Positions 43,813 to 53,762 of a DNA stretch of 62,239 bases are shown here, piece after piece. Both the position numbers and the translations under genes were made by a program. Origin of the DNA: Deltaproteobacteria bacterium (lineage in GTDB: Bacteria > Myxococcota_A > UBA9160 > SMWR01). The notes under the pieces were generated by a model. It had not been told where the DNA came from, searched no databases, and saw only the letters and a program-made list of their open reading frames with translations. Positions within the stretch are counted from its first letter, which is position 1. Each line of letters opens with the position of its first letter. The DNA is taken from positions 1 through 62,239 of the forward strand of contig JAFDDG010000007.1 in assembly GCA_019310965.1 (NCBI GenBank). Direction: 5' to 3'.

Positions 43813-45700
43813 GTTGCGTCTCCATGACGGCCAGCGTCTCACCGGTGCGCGCGCCCCGCTTCTCGAAGTAGGCGGCCATCACGCGTTGGGCCAGCGGCGC
43901 AGCCACCGCGCCGCCAGAGCCCCCGTGCTCGACCAACGCGACGACCACGATCTCTGCAGCATCCGCGGGTGCGAAGCCCACGAACCAGGCGTGGTCGCGA
44001 TACTTGACCGGAATCTCGTCGTCCTCGAAAGCCTCCGTGTGCTTGAGTCGCACCACCTGCGCCGTGCCGGTCTTGCCGGCGACGCGCACGCCCGGCACCC
44101 GCGCGAGCCGCGCCGTGCCGTGGGGCTCCCCGACCACCGCTTCCAGCGCATCGCGAATCCGCGCCAACGACTCCGGCGCCACGGGTACCAAGCCACGCAC
44201 CACCGGATTGCCGGCCGCCCCGCCCGCGCCTCCCGGTTTCCGCGTCACGATGCGCGGCTCGAGCAGCAGGCCGCCGTTGGCGATGGCAGCGTAGGCCACG
44301 GCCAGCTGGACCGGCGTCGTCAGATTGAAGCCTTGGCCTATGGCGACGGACACGGTCTCGCCCTTCTGCCACGCCTCGCCAAAGCGTCGCGCCTTCCAGT
44401 TGCGGGTCGGGACCAGACCGGCCTTCTCGTCGCCGAACGGAAAGCCGCTGGGGCTGCCGAACTGAAACGCGCGGGCAAAGTGCGCGATGCGGTCGACGCC
44501 GAGGCGCAGCCCCACCTCATAGAAATACACGTCGCAGGATTGCTTGATGGCGTCTCGCAGATCGACCTCACCGTGCCCACCGCGCTTCCAGCAGCGATAG
44601 GTCCGCTTCCACTTCCTGAAGAAGCCCGGGCAGTAGACCTTCTCGTTGGGGTCGATCACCTCGTCTTCGAGGGCCGCCAGGGCAACGAATACCTTGAACA
44701 CCGATCCGGGCGGGTACTGACCCGCCAGCGCGCGGTTCTGGAGCGGCTGCCACTCGTCGCTGGTGAGCTGCTCCCAGGTCTCGTTGTCGATGCCACCGGC
44801 GAACGCGTTCGGGTCGAACGAGGGCTTCGAGACGAGCGCCAGCACATCACCGTTGCGCGGATCCAGAGCCACCAGCGCGCCCATTTTCGGCGGCTCGCCC
44901 AGCACCTCCGGGCGAAAACCCGCCTCCGCCGCCCGCTGGAGATCCAGATCGAGGGTCAGTGTCACGGTGCCGCCGGGGGAAGGCTCGCGCTCGTCGAGGA
45001 TCTCGCCCACGCGCCCAGCCACATCGACCACCACGTTGCGCCCACCCGCGCGCCCCCGCAGTCGCGACTCGAACAGCTTCTCGAGCCCCGACTGCCCGAC
45101 GATCTCGCCAGCACGGTAGTCGGCATAGTCGAGGCTCTCGAGCTGCGACTTGCGGATCTCGCCGATGGTGCCGAGCAGGTGCGATGCGAACTCGCCCTCC
45201 ACATAGTGCCGGCGCGGGCGCACGTCGGTAAGCACCCCCGACAACTCGAAGCGATGCGACTCCACCCTCCCCCAGTGATCGAAGGAGAGATCGCCCGCCA
45301 GCCGCACCGGCTGGAAGCGCCGCCTGCCTCGGGGCGTGCCAACGCGTTCAGCGAGCACCGCCGGCTGCTCGTCGAGCAGCATGCCGAGCGCGGCAAAAAC
45401 TCGCTCCGGTGAGTGCAGGTCGCTCGGCATGATCGACACGCCGAACGCCGGTCGCGTCGTCGCAAGCACTCGCCCCTCGCGATCGAGAATCTCGCCGCGG
45501 GCGGCCTCGAGCCGCACCGAGCGCACCGCATTGCCCTTGGCGATGCCCTCGAACTCCTCACCTTGCAGGATCTGCAGCTGAAACAGACGCAGCCCGAACA
45601 ACACGAAGAACAACAGCACCAGCGCAACGAGAAACGGCAGGCGATCTTCGATCGAGCTCTCCGGACCGCTGTGGAGCCTTGCGCCGGAACCGCCCGTCAC
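43799..45700 (-). CDS. mrdA: Penicillin-binding protein 2
   Basis: 633 residues from the GTG at 45700, chosen because it overlaps the mreD stop (GTGA) and places the membrane anchor (PFLVALVLLFFVLFGLRLF) at residues 22-40. A pedestal domain follows (about 50-240). The transpeptidase has S-x-x-K in QYPPGSVFKVF (Ser333, Lys336), the second motif S-x-D in KQSCDVYFYEVG (388-390) and KTGT later. It cross-links peptidoglycan during elongation together with RodA. The frame is open far upstream of 45700 but not protein-like there. Confidence 0.94.
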   Translation of the reverse strand: MTGGSGARLHSGPESSIEDRLPFLVALVLLFFVLFGLRLFQLQILQGEEFEGIAKGNAVRSVRLEAARGEILDREGRVLATTRPAFGVSIMPSDLHSPERVFAALGMLLDEQPAVLAERVGTPRGRRRFQPVRLAGDLSFDHWGRVESHRFELSGVLTDVRPRRHYVEGEFASHLLGTIGEIRKSQLESLDYADYRAGEIVGQSGLEKLFESRLRGRAGGRNVVVDVAGRVGEILDEREPSPGGTVTLTLDLDLQRAAEAGFRPEVLGEPPKMGALVALDPRNGDVLALVSKPSFDPNAFAGGIDNETWEQLTSDEWQPLQNRALAGQYPPGSVFKVFVALAALEDEVIDPNEKVYCPGFFRKWKRTYRCWKRGGHGEVDLRDAIKQSCDVYFYEVGLRLGVDRIAHFARAFQFGSPSGFPFGDEKAGLVPTRNWKARRFGEAWQKGETVSVAIGQGFNLTTPVQLAVAYAAIANGGLLLEPRIVTRKPGGAGGAAGNPVVRGLVPVAPESLARIRDALEAVVGEPHGTARLARVPGVRVAGKTGTAQVVRLKHTEAFEDDEIPVKYRDHAWFVGFAPADAAEIVVVALVEHGGSGGAVAAPLAQRVMAAYFEKRGARTGETLAVMETQHAER

Positions 45701-46233
45701 AGCGGCAACGTTCGCGGCTCGAGCCGCACCGGGCGCCCGGAGTCGTCGTCGCCGAGCCAGGCCGCCACACCTGAAACCAGCGAGATCACGAACGGCGCGG
45801 CCACTGCATTGGCGAGCGCGTGCACGGCAAGATCTTCCAGCGAGCCCGAGGACGCCACCCACTGCCGGGCGAAAAACGCCACCAACCCGTGGAGCGCAAC
45901 CGCGTGCGCTCCGGAGAGCAGCAGCGCGAAGAGCGCCAGAGAGAGAGCGCCGCGCAGGTTGAAGCTCGACGAAAGCACCCGAGCCACCCCGTAAGCGGCG
46001 AGGCACAGCAGCGCGTGCTGTCCGAGCAGCGTGCCTGAGAGGAGATCCGTCAGGTAGCCGAGCAGCGCCGCCAGACACACCCCGAGCATGGGACTGCGCA
46101 CGCAGACCGCGAGCCCAACCACGACCCAGAGCCCCAGGTCCGGCAGGCAGCGCGCCGGGATCCAGAGTGCGGCGGTGCTCTGCAACATCAGACCGAACGC
46201 ACCGAGCAGTGCCAGCGCCAGCGCCGCCTTCAC
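45697..46233 (-). CDS. mreD: Rod-shape-determining protein MreD
   Basis: 178 residues from the GTG at 46233, which overlaps the mreC stop (GTGA). Five to six hydrophobic helices fill the protein, including PDLGLWVVVGLAVCVRSPMLG and GTLLGQHALLCLAAYGVARV, patterns typical of MreD. It is the membrane part of the elongasome linking MreC to RodA/PBP2. Identification rests on membrane topology, length and position between mreC and mrdA more than on strict motifs, as MreD is poorly conserved. Confidence 0.9.
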   Translation of the reverse strand: MKAALALALLGAFGLMLQSTAALWIPARCLPDLGLWVVVGLAVCVRSPMLGVCLAALLGYLTDLLSGTLLGQHALLCLAAYGVARVLSSSFNLRGALSLALFALLLSGAHAVALHGLVAFFARQWVASSGSLEDLAVHALANAVAAPFVISLVSGVAAWLGDDDSGRPVRLEPRTLPL

Positions 46234-47129
46234 GGCGCCGCCTCGGCGACGTCCGCGGCGGTATCGCCAGTCTGGCTGCTGTAGAGCAGCTCGAGAGTGG
46301 GGCCTCGGCGCAGCATGACGAACACCTGCTCCAGGCGACCGAAGTCGACGGCGGGCTCGAGCACCGCCGTGCGCAGCAAGTCGGTGCCCGCCTCGGCGAC
46401 GCTCTTCACCGTGCCCACCAGGAGACCCTTGGGGTGGACACCGTCGAGACCCGAGGTCATCACCATATCCCCCGGAAGCACGTCCGCCCCGCGGGCCACG
46501 AACTCGAAGAGCAGGGCTTCGTCGCTGCCACCGCGCACGATGCCGCGGGCGCGGCTGCGCTGTACGGTGCCATCGACGGCCGTCTGCCGATCGAGCAGCA
46601 GCATGGCCTTCGACGCGTGGTTCGACGTCGACACCACCAGCCCCGCGAGCCCGTTCTCGGAGATGACGGTCATGCCCGAGAGAACCCCATCGGCACGCCC
46701 ACGGTCGAGCAGCACCGAGCGAAACCACGGCGACACGTCGCTACCCACCAGCTCCGCGGGCAACATCGGCACCTCGAACCCAGCGCGCATTTCGGAAATG
46801 CGCGCGAGGCGACCGCTCGCCACGAGCCCCTCGCGAAGCTGGAGGTTCTCTTCCTGCAGCCGCGCGAGCTGGCTGCGCAGCTCCGAGTTCACCTCCTGCA
46901 CGCCGATCAAGGCGACGTAACGGTCCCAACGCTCGCGCACGAAGTCCACCGGATACGCCAGCGACTTCTGCAACGGCACGGCGATGTCGAGCAGCGGCCC
47001 GGCCCACGGCGGCAGATCCCGCGCGCGACCTCGGAGCGCACCTCGATCCACCACCATGGTCACGGTGGCAAAACCGACCAGCGCCACCACGAGTAGCGTC
47101 AGTCGCACCCGGTTGTGGGTTTCGACCAT
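46230..47129 (-). CDS. mreC: Rod-shape-determining protein MreC
   Basis: 299 residues. One N-terminal membrane helix (VRLTLLVVALVGFATVTMVV, about 8-27) is followed by a coiled-coil (about 70-110: LRSQLARLQEENLQLREGL). A beta-barrel domain then carries DRGRADGVLSGMTVISENGL (about 145-164) and DVLPGDMVMTSGLDGVHPKG, the classic MreC blocks. It is periplasmic and dimeric, and regulates PBP2. It lies 27 bases downstream of mreB. Confidence 0.94.
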   Translation of the reverse strand: MVETHNRVRLTLLVVALVGFATVTMVVDRGALRGRARDLPPWAGPLLDIAVPLQKSLAYPVDFVRERWDRYVALIGVQEVNSELRSQLARLQEENLQLREGLVASGRLARISEMRAGFEVPMLPAELVGSDVSPWFRSVLLDRGRADGVLSGMTVISENGLAGLVVSTSNHASKAMLLLDRQTAVDGTVQRSRARGIVRGGSDEALLFEFVARGADVLPGDMVMTSGLDGVHPKGLLVGTVKSVAEAGTDLLRTAVLEPAVDFGRLEQVFVMLRRGPTLELLYSSQTGDTAADVAEAAP

Positions 47130-47156
47130 CCATCCGCACCCGGACCCCGGAACGGA

Positions 47157-48239
<1,083 letters not shown>

Positions 48240-48436
48240 CTAAGGGTTCGATTTTCCAAGGCGTTTTCGCCTCCGTCCCGTGGGGATCAAGACTACCAGC
48301 CGACCCTGTCCCGGGCAACCACCATTCGGCCGGTGCGCAGCCGAGCCGGCTGCGCGGGCCGGCCGCGTCCCTGCAGTTTTTTGGCAGGGCCGCTGCAGCC
48401 GCGTACCATCCTCCGCCTTCACGCGGGGGAGCGCGC

Positions 48437-49945
48437 ATGCTGGACGTGATTCGCAGGGGACAACGCTGGCTGACGGCCATTTTCGTCGTCGGCATCGGCC
48501 TCGTATTCGCCGTCTTCATCGGCGGTGCGCCGGGCCGGCCCAACCGGGGCAACACGATCATCACCGTCGCCGATCAGCGGATCGGGGTCGATGAGTTCTA
48601 CCGCATGCGCGAGCGCCAGGAGCAGCTCTATGCCGACGCTTTCGGCGACAGCTTCGACGCGCGCAAACTTCGCGAAACCATCGACGCGAACACCGCCAAC
48701 ATCCTCGTCGAACGTTCGATCCTGGCCCTCGAGGCCGAGCGCCTGGGCCTCACCGTCGCGAAGGAGGAAGTGGAACGAAGCCTGCTCGCCAACTTGAACC
48801 TGCGCAACGAGTCAGGCGCCTTCGACCGCGAGAGCTTCGACATCTGGATCGAGCGCAACTTCGGAAGCGAGCGCGTCTTCCGCTCCGAGCAGCGCCGCGG
48901 TGAGCTGGCCAACAAGCTGATCCGCGTGCTCAACACGCAGTCACTGGTTTCCGAGGACGAGGCGCGCCTGGCCGTCATGCAGGGTCTCGAGCAGGTGAAG
49001 CTGGCCTTTCCCGTGCTGAACCCGGCGAGCCGAAGCGCGGACCTCGAGCGCGACGAGGCGGCTGTGGAGGAATACGCAGCCAGCCACGCTGAGGAAATCC
49101 AGCAGCTCTACGACGAGCGCATCGATCAGTACGACGTACCGGAGCAGGCCAACGCGCGCCACATCCTGCTCGCGGCTCCCCAGACGGCGGCAGAGGTGGA
49201 GATCGAGGCCAAGCGCGCCGCCATCCTGGAGATCCGCGCGCGCATCGAGGCCGGCGAGGACTTCGCGGTGGTCGCCGAGGAATTGAGCGAGGACCCCGGC
49301 TCTGCGGCCAATGGCGGCGACCTCGGCTGGTTTCGCCGCGGCCAGATGGTGAGCGCTTTCGACGAGATCGCCTTTTCCCAGCAGATCGGCGTGCTCTCGG
49401 AGCCGGTCCAGAGCGAGTTCGGCTTCCATCTCATTCGCGTCGAAGCGCGCCGAGCGGCGCAGACCCAGACCCTGGCGGACGTGCAGGACGATCTCGCCTT
49501 CGAGCTGATGAGCCGGGAGATCGGCCGCGCAAAAGCGCGCGAAATTGCCGAACAGCTCGCCGAGGCGGTGCGCGGCGGACAGAGCCTGGAGACCGCTGCT
49601 CGCGAAGCCGAGCTCACGCTCGAGCGCACGACCTGGGTGAAACGCCGCCCAGACGGTTTCGTCCCGGGCCTCGGCGCAGCGCCGGAACTGCTGGCGGCAG
49701 CTTTCACCCTCGAGCCCGGCGAGAGTTCGGCCCGCATCTTCGAAGTCGGCGACCAGTTCGCGCTGGTGCAGGTGCTCGAGCGCGAGTCCGTGGCTGCGGA
49801 AGATCTCGAGCAGCAGGTGGCGAAGGAGCGGGAAGATCTGAGTCGTCAAAAGCTCGAGACCCTGATCGGCACCTGGATCCAGGGGCGCCGGCGCGAGCTC
49901 ACGGAGGCCGGCGAGCTCGTCATCGACCTCGCGCAGGTCAACTGA
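48437..49945 (+). CDS. Membrane-anchored peptidyl-prolyl isomerase/foldase (PpiD/SurA-like)
   Basis: 502 residues. An N-terminal anchor (LTAIFVVGIGLVFAVFIGG, 12-30) precedes a SurA/PpiD-type chaperone region. A parvulin domain at about 225-335 contains QANARHILLAAP, DPGSAANGGDLGWFRRGQM, FSQQIGVLSEPVQSEFGFHLI and VEAR. It helps fold outer-membrane proteins in the periplasm. Two-domain length and single anchor fit PpiD better than SurA. It stands alone, opposite mreB and convergent with folE. Confidence 0.9.
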   Translation: MLDVIRRGQRWLTAIFVVGIGLVFAVFIGGAPGRPNRGNTIITVADQRIGVDEFYRMRERQEQLYADAFGDSFDARKLRETIDANTANILVERSILALEAERLGLTVAKEEVERSLLANLNLRNESGAFDRESFDIWIERNFGSERVFRSEQRRGELANKLIRVLNTQSLVSEDEARLAVMQGLEQVKLAFPVLNPASRSADLERDEAAVEEYAASHAEEIQQLYDERIDQYDVPEQANARHILLAAPQTAAEVEIEAKRAAILEIRARIEAGEDFAVVAEELSEDPGSAANGGDLGWFRRGQMVSAFDEIAFSQQIGVLSEPVQSEFGFHLIRVEARRAAQTQTLADVQDDLAFELMSREIGRAKAREIAEQLAEAVRGGQSLETAAREAELTLERTTWVKRRPDGFVPGLGAAPELLAAAFTLEPGESSARIFEVGDQFALVQVLERESVAAEDLEQQVAKEREDLSRQKLETLIGTWIQGRRRELTEAGELVIDLAQVN

Positions 49946-49974
49946 CGGCGACCGAGGGGTCTACGAGATGGCCT

Positions 49975-50562
49975 CTAGGCGAAGGACCGCTTCTGGTGCC
50001 CCAACAGGTTCATGAACTCCGAGCGGGTCTTCGAATCGCTCTCGAATTCGCCGCGCAGCGAGCTCGTGATGGCAAAGGCATTCTGCTGTGAAACGCCGCG
50101 CATCATCATGCAGAGGTGGATCGACTCGACCACCACCGCCACCCCCTTCGGCTTCAGCACGCGTTCCAGGTTCTCGGCGATCTCGCTGGTCAGGCGCTCC
50201 TGCACCTGAAGGCGCCGGGCGAAAATCTCGACGAGGCGGGGGATCTTCGAGAGCCCCACCACCTTGCCATTCGGGATGTAGGCGACGTGAGTGCGGCCGA
50301 AGAACGGCAGCATGTGGTGCTCGCAGAGGCTGTAGAACTCGATGTCCTTCACGATCACCATCTCGTCGTAGGTGACGTCGAAGAGCGCCCCGTTCAGGAT
50401 CTTCTGGGGATCCTGGTCGTAGCCCTGGGTCAAGAAGCGCAGTGATTTCGCCATCCGCTGGGGAGTGCGCATGAGCCCGTCGCGGCCCGGCTCCTCGCCG
50501 AGCTCCTTGAGCAGCGCTTCGACGAGCGGTGCGATGGGATCGTTGGTCTCGGGCTCACTCAT
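49975..50562 (-). CDS. folE: GTP cyclohydrolase I
   Basis: 195 residues from the ATG at 50562, which overlaps the stop of the PTPS gene before it. Zinc ligands: Cys80 and His83 in [13 protein letters not shown], Cys151 in [30 protein letters not shown] and EGxT-like RSEFMNLL blocks are typical. It makes dihydroneopterin triphosphate from GTP. In this operon it feeds two PTPS-family proteins, pointing to a biopterin-like rather than folate product, though it may serve folate as well. Confidence 0.95.
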   Translation of the reverse strand: MSEPETNDPIAPLVEALLKELGEEPGRDGLMRTPQRMAKSLRFLTQGYDQDPQKILNGALFDVTYDEMVIVKDIEFYSLCEHHMLPFFGRTHVAYIPNGKVVGLSKIPRLVEIFARRLQVQERLTSEIAENLERVLKPKGVAVVVESIHLCMMMRGVSQQNAFAITSSLRGEFESDSKTRSEFMNLLGHQKRSFA

Positions 50563-50975
50563 TCCGGGTCTCCCGTTACGAAGGAATTCTTGCGCGTCTC
50601 GTGCACTCGCACCCGCGCCAGGCGCGCGCCGCCCACCGCCGCGATCGGCGCGGCGAGCTGTGCGTGGATCGCGCAGGCGATGTTCTCGGCAGTGGGCACA
50701 CGCTCCGCGAAAAGGGCGTCGTCGTTGAGCAGCCGGTGCGCGAAGCGCCGCAAGACGCGCTCGTCGATCAACGCGTCCAGGCGCCGGCGGCTCATCACCT
50801 CGCCGGTCTCGACATCGACGGGCCCGCGCACTGTGACCTCGATGGCGTAGTTGTGGCCGTGGCCACCCGGGTTCGCACATTTGCCGTAGATCTGCCGGTT
50901 GCGCTCCGCACTGAGGTCGTCACGGGCCAGCACGTGGGCCGCCGCAAAGCGGAAGCAGCGGGTGAGTTCGATCAC
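50559..50975 (-). CDS. 6-pyruvoyl-tetrahydropterin synthase-family protein, complete active site
   Basis: 138 residues. His14 in [11 protein letters not shown] and His39/His41 in GGHGHNY are the three zinc ligands. Cys33 in [14 protein letters not shown] lies five residues before H-G-H, the spacing of the eukaryotic-type PTPS rather than the shorter spacing of Que[11 protein letters not shown] and [10 protein letters not shown] carry the catalytic His/Asp and pterin-binding Glu. It should convert dihydroneopterin triphosphate to 6-pyruvoyl-tetrahydropterin (tetrahydrobiopterin route). It overlaps both neighbours by four bases. Confidence 0.88.
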   Translation of the reverse strand: MIELTRCFRFAAAHVLARDDLSAERNRQIYGKCANPGGHGHNYAIEVTVRGPVDVETGEVMSRRRLDALIDERVLRRFAHRLLNDDALFAERVPTAENIACAIHAQLAAPIAAVGGARLARVRVHETRKNSFVTGDPE

Positions 50976-51397
50976 GGCGCGCTCGCCGGCTCCACCACGT
51001 CGACCCAGGTGTCGCGGTCGGGCTGCAGGCGCAGGCGGTCGAGAACCACGCCCTCCGGCAGCGCCTCCACCAGCAACTCGCGAATCACCAGAGCGAAGTT
51101 CTCGGGCGAAGGCACGAGCTTCTCGAAGTACGGCGTGTCGCAGTTGAGGTCCTTGTGGTCGAAGCGCCGCATCACCTCGCGGTCGAGGATGTCCTGAACC
51201 AGCTTGAGGTCCATCACCATGCCGGTCACGGGATCCACCTCGCCGCGCAGCGTCACCTCGAGCCGGTAGTTGTGGCCGTGCTGCCGCGCCCTGGCCCCGA
51301 AGCGCCCGCGGTTGGCCGCCTCCGAGAGATCGGGCAGCGCATAGCGCAGAGAGGTGGAGAACTCGATCGCGCGGGTGAGCCGGACCAAATGCCGCAA
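50972..51397 (-). CDS. PTPS-family paralogue lacking catalytic Cys and one zinc His
   Basis: 141 residues. The H-G-H-N-Y motif is present (40-44), as are RRFDHKDLNCD and PSPENFALVI. The place of the first zinc His reads IEFSTSLRYALP (no His), and the catalytic Cys position reads RFGARARQHGH (no Cys). It may therefore be a structural partner, a binding protein or an enzyme of changed reaction. It is the first gene of the operon PTPS-like, PTPS, folE, each overlapping by four bases. Confidence 0.82.
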   Translation of the reverse strand: MRHLVRLTRAIEFSTSLRYALPDLSEAANRGRFGARARQHGHNYRLEVTLRGEVDPVTGMVMDLKLVQDILDREVMRRFDHKDLNCDTPYFEKLVPSPENFALVIRELLVEALPEGVVLDRLRLQPDRDTWVDVVEPASAP

Positions 51398-51463
51398 CCC
51401 CTTGAAAAACGTGTGTCTTTCGAGAGTAGCCGCGGGGGTGGCCCCCGCAACAACAGGGCCGGC

Positions 51464-52066
51464 TCAGTAGCGCCGCAAGAGCCCGCAGACCACGCCGCGG
51501 ACCTCGACCTCCTCGGCTGCCACGATGATGGGCTGCATGCTCGAGTTGGCCGGCTCGAGCCGCACCTGGGCGCCCTGACGGTAGAACTTCTTGAGGGTGG
51601 CGTCCTCGCCGCGAATCAGCGCGACCACCGTCTCTCCGTTGTGCGCCTCGCTGCGGCTCTCGACGACGACGACGTCTCCATCGCGGATCTGGTCTTCGAT
51701 CATCGAGTCGCCGCGTACCCGCAGGGCGAAGCTCTGGCCCCGCGCGGGAACCAGGTCACACGGGACGACGAGAGTCTCGTTGTCTTCGATGGCCTCGATC
51801 GGCTGCCCCGCGGCGACGATTCCGGCCAGTGGCAGCGTCACCGCTCCGCCCTCGTCCTGCTGCACCGGCTCGACGGAGCGGGAGCGGTTCCAGGCTTTCT
51901 TGAGCAGCCCCTTCTCGACCAGGTGGTGCACGTGCTTGTGCACCGTCGCCACCGACGAGAGCCCGAAATGAGCCCCGATCTCCTCGAGGCTGGGCGAGTA
52001 GCCGTGCTCCAACACAAAGTTGCTGATGTAGTCGTAGATCTCGCGTTGCCGACGCGTCAGTGCCAT
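51464..52066 (-). CDS. lexA: LexA repressor
   Basis: 200 residues from the ATG at 52066 (GGGGGAG upstream). The winged helix at 1-65 (RQREIYDYISNFVLEHGYSPS, SSVATVHKHVHHLVEKG) binds DNA. Self-cleavage should occur at Ala86-Gly87 in IVAAGQPIE, with Ser121 in RGDSMIEDQ and Lys159 in ATLKKFY as catalytic pair. It controls the SOS response. No clear LexA operator palindrome was found just upstream by eye. It is followed by the biopterin-type operon on the same strand 67 bases later. Confidence 0.95.
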   Translation of the reverse strand: MALTRRQREIYDYISNFVLEHGYSPSLEEIGAHFGLSSVATVHKHVHHLVEKGLLKKAWNRSRSVEPVQQDEGGAVTLPLAGIVAAGQPIEAIEDNETLVVPCDLVPARGQSFALRVRGDSMIEDQIRDGDVVVVESRSEAHNGETVVALIRGEDATLKKFYRQGAQVRLEPANSSMQPIIVAAEEVEVRGVVCGLLRRY

Positions 52067-52137
52067 GCGCTCCCCCCGGCTGATCCCTGCGGGGCGAAGC
52101 GTGGCGAAATCATGGCGAAAGTCAAGAGCATCGGAAC

Positions 52138-52932
52138 TCAGGGCAGCTCGCGCAGCTTGATGTTCCGGTACCAGACCGGATCGCCGTGGTCCTGGAGCAG
52201 GATGTGGCCGCGCGCCGCCGCGCCGTAGCCCTCGCGGCCGGCGAACTTGCTCCCATCGAGGAGCGACTCCCAGCCGGGCCCGGCACGCACGAACTCGACG
52301 ATCTTGACCCCGTTGAGCCAGTGCTCGATGTGCTCGCCGTCGACCACGACCCTCACGTGATTCCATTCGCCTATGGGGCGCGCCGGGCGGCTCGAGCTGG
52401 CGATGAGATCGTAGAGATCGCCGTTGCGGTGCTTCTCGATGCGGCCGTCCGAGTGCCCGGCGTCGTCGAGCACCTGCATCTCGAGACCGCGCTTCTCCCA
52501 AGGCGGATCCTCGTCGCCGGGCAGCAGATAGTAGATGCCACTGTTGCCGCCGGGCGAGAGCTTCCACTCCAACGAGAGCTCGAAACGCTCGAAGGTCTCG
52601 ACCGTCATCAGGTCGACGGTGGCTTGCGCAAACGGGTTGATCGAGTTCCAGATCAGTCCGGCGAGGCCGGTGTCCCGGGTCATGCGCAGGGCGCCAGACT
52701 CGACGACCCAGCCCTCGATCGCGCCGGGAGGCTCTCCGTAGTTCTTCCAACCGGCGAAGCTCTGGCCGTCGAAGAGCAGGCGCCAGCCAGAGGCGCGCTC
52801 GACCTCGCTCAGCGTGTTGGGCTCGCTCGCCGAGCCGGCGCCCGCGGCGCAAGCGAGCAGCACACAGAGGGAGAGCGAGCGCAGCGACCGGACGCCGACC
52901 GGGGCGTGCCGGGAGCGACGTGCGTTCGGCAT
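52138..52932 (-). CDS. Secreted DUF1080 (3-keto-disaccharide hydrolase-like) protein
   Basis: 264 residues. The N-terminal signal RSLSLCVLLACAAGAG has a possible lipobox (LLAC-A). The DUF1080 domain follows: GWRLLFDGQSFAGWKNYGEP (about 49-68), FELSLEWKLSPGGNSGIYYL, EMQVLDDAGH, GEWNHVRVVVDGEHIEHWLNG and GHILLQDHGDPVWYRNIKL. It is a concanavalin-like sugar-binding or hydrolase fold, secreted. It lies just upstream of lexA on the same strand, with a short gap; no functional tie is expected. Confidence 0.88.
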   Translation of the reverse strand: MPNARRSRHAPVGVRSLRSLSLCVLLACAAGAGSASEPNTLSEVERASGWRLLFDGQSFAGWKNYGEPPGAIEGWVVESGALRMTRDTGLAGLIWNSINPFAQATVDLMTVETFERFELSLEWKLSPGGNSGIYYLLPGDEDPPWEKRGLEMQVLDDAGHSDGRIEKHRNGDLYDLIASSSRPARPIGEWNHVRVVVDGEHIEHWLNGVKIVEFVRAGPGWESLLDGSKFAGREGYGAAARGHILLQDHGDPVWYRNIKLRELP

Positions 52933-53028
52933 GCGAGTATTCTGTCACACACGCTCGTCGGCGGGCAACGCGGCCCGCACCTCCGCTGCGGTCGGCGCGC
53001 CGCTCGACGGCTCCGGCGCACGCGGCGC

Positions 53029-53727
53029 TCAGCGCACCCGGGCTGCCTGCCCGTTCAGCTTGTCGCAGGGAGACGCGCGGTAGTAGCGCCGCAGCTCCGC
53101 CAACCAGCCGGGAGTGTCCGCGCGCCCGGGATGGCGTCGTTCGAGTGCGACGCAGGTGCGCAGACCCGCGCGCTGCGCCGCCCGGTAGCGCCGGCGCGCG
53201 CCGACACTCATGCCGGCGGCCCAGCGGAAACCGCGAAAGTGCGCGAAACCGTCGCGCCCGCGCAGCCGCGCCACCGCATAGCGATCGACTTCGCTCTGGA
53301 GCTCGAGCTGCAGGCGCGAAACGGGCCGATCATGGGCGGCGTGCCAGGCGAGACAGACCAGATGGCTGGTCTCTTCGAGCACCGCGTTCTCGTCTTCCGC
53401 GTCCGACGGATCCACGTAGATGCCGGCAAAGGCCTCGTTGCCCTGCTCCACCACCACCAGCCCGGTGCGCGGGCTGCCCGGCGGCAGCCACTCACGGGCG
53501 CACTCGGGCTCGACCACGCAGCGCGCGGCATCGAGCTCGAGATCCAGGCGGTAGATCGCCGTCAGCCAGCGCTGCGCACCCGCCACCTTTGCAACGAGAG
53601 AGGGGGCGGCCGCACTCGCTGGAGCCGCCCGACCCTGCACGGGGGGCGCCTGGACGACGTCCCTCACGGGAGCCGCCCGACCCTGCGCCAGGGGCGCTTG
53701 GACAACGCCCTCACGGGAGCCGCCCAC
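53029..53727 (-). CDS. Uncharacterised protein
   Basis: Up to 232 residues. The conserved-looking core begins at AGAQRWLTAIYRLDLELDAAR and includes EETSHLVCLAWHAAHD and LQSEVDRYAVARLRGRDGF, mixed alpha/beta with several His and Glu; I do not recognise it. The first 45 residues ([17 protein letters not shown] type) are translated from about 48-bp repeats, and a GTG at 53586 after the repeats is a likely alternative start (185 residues). It follows the other unknown gene (53759-54379) on the same strand and may be co-transcribed. Confidence 0.5.
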   Translation of the reverse strand: MGGSREGVVQAPLAQGRAAPVRDVVQAPPVQGRAAPASAAAPSLVAKVAGAQRWLTAIYRLDLELDAARCVVEPECAREWLPPGSPRTGLVVVEQGNEAFAGIYVDPSDAEDENAVLEETSHLVCLAWHAAHDRPVSRLQLELQSEVDRYAVARLRGRDGFAHFRGFRWAAGMSVGARRRYRAAQRAGLRTCVALERRHPGRADTPGWLAELRRYYRASPCDKLNGQAARVR

Positions 53728-53762
53728 CCTGCCGGCGAGGGGCGCCTGGACAACGCCCTCAC
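53620..53762. repeat. Three imperfect ~48-bp tandem repeats
   Basis: Units at 53620-53667, 53668-53714 and 53715-53762 share GGAGCCGCCC, a GGCGC-TTGGAC/CTGGAC core and CCTCAC; a fourth start is seen at 53763. The middle unit is one base shorter. They fall between two unknown genes, or within the N-terminus of the second if its long start is used. Confidence 0.8.

Noticed and set aside
51980..52140. LexA operator upstream of lexA
   Set aside because: No convincing palindrome could be found by eye, so none is reported.
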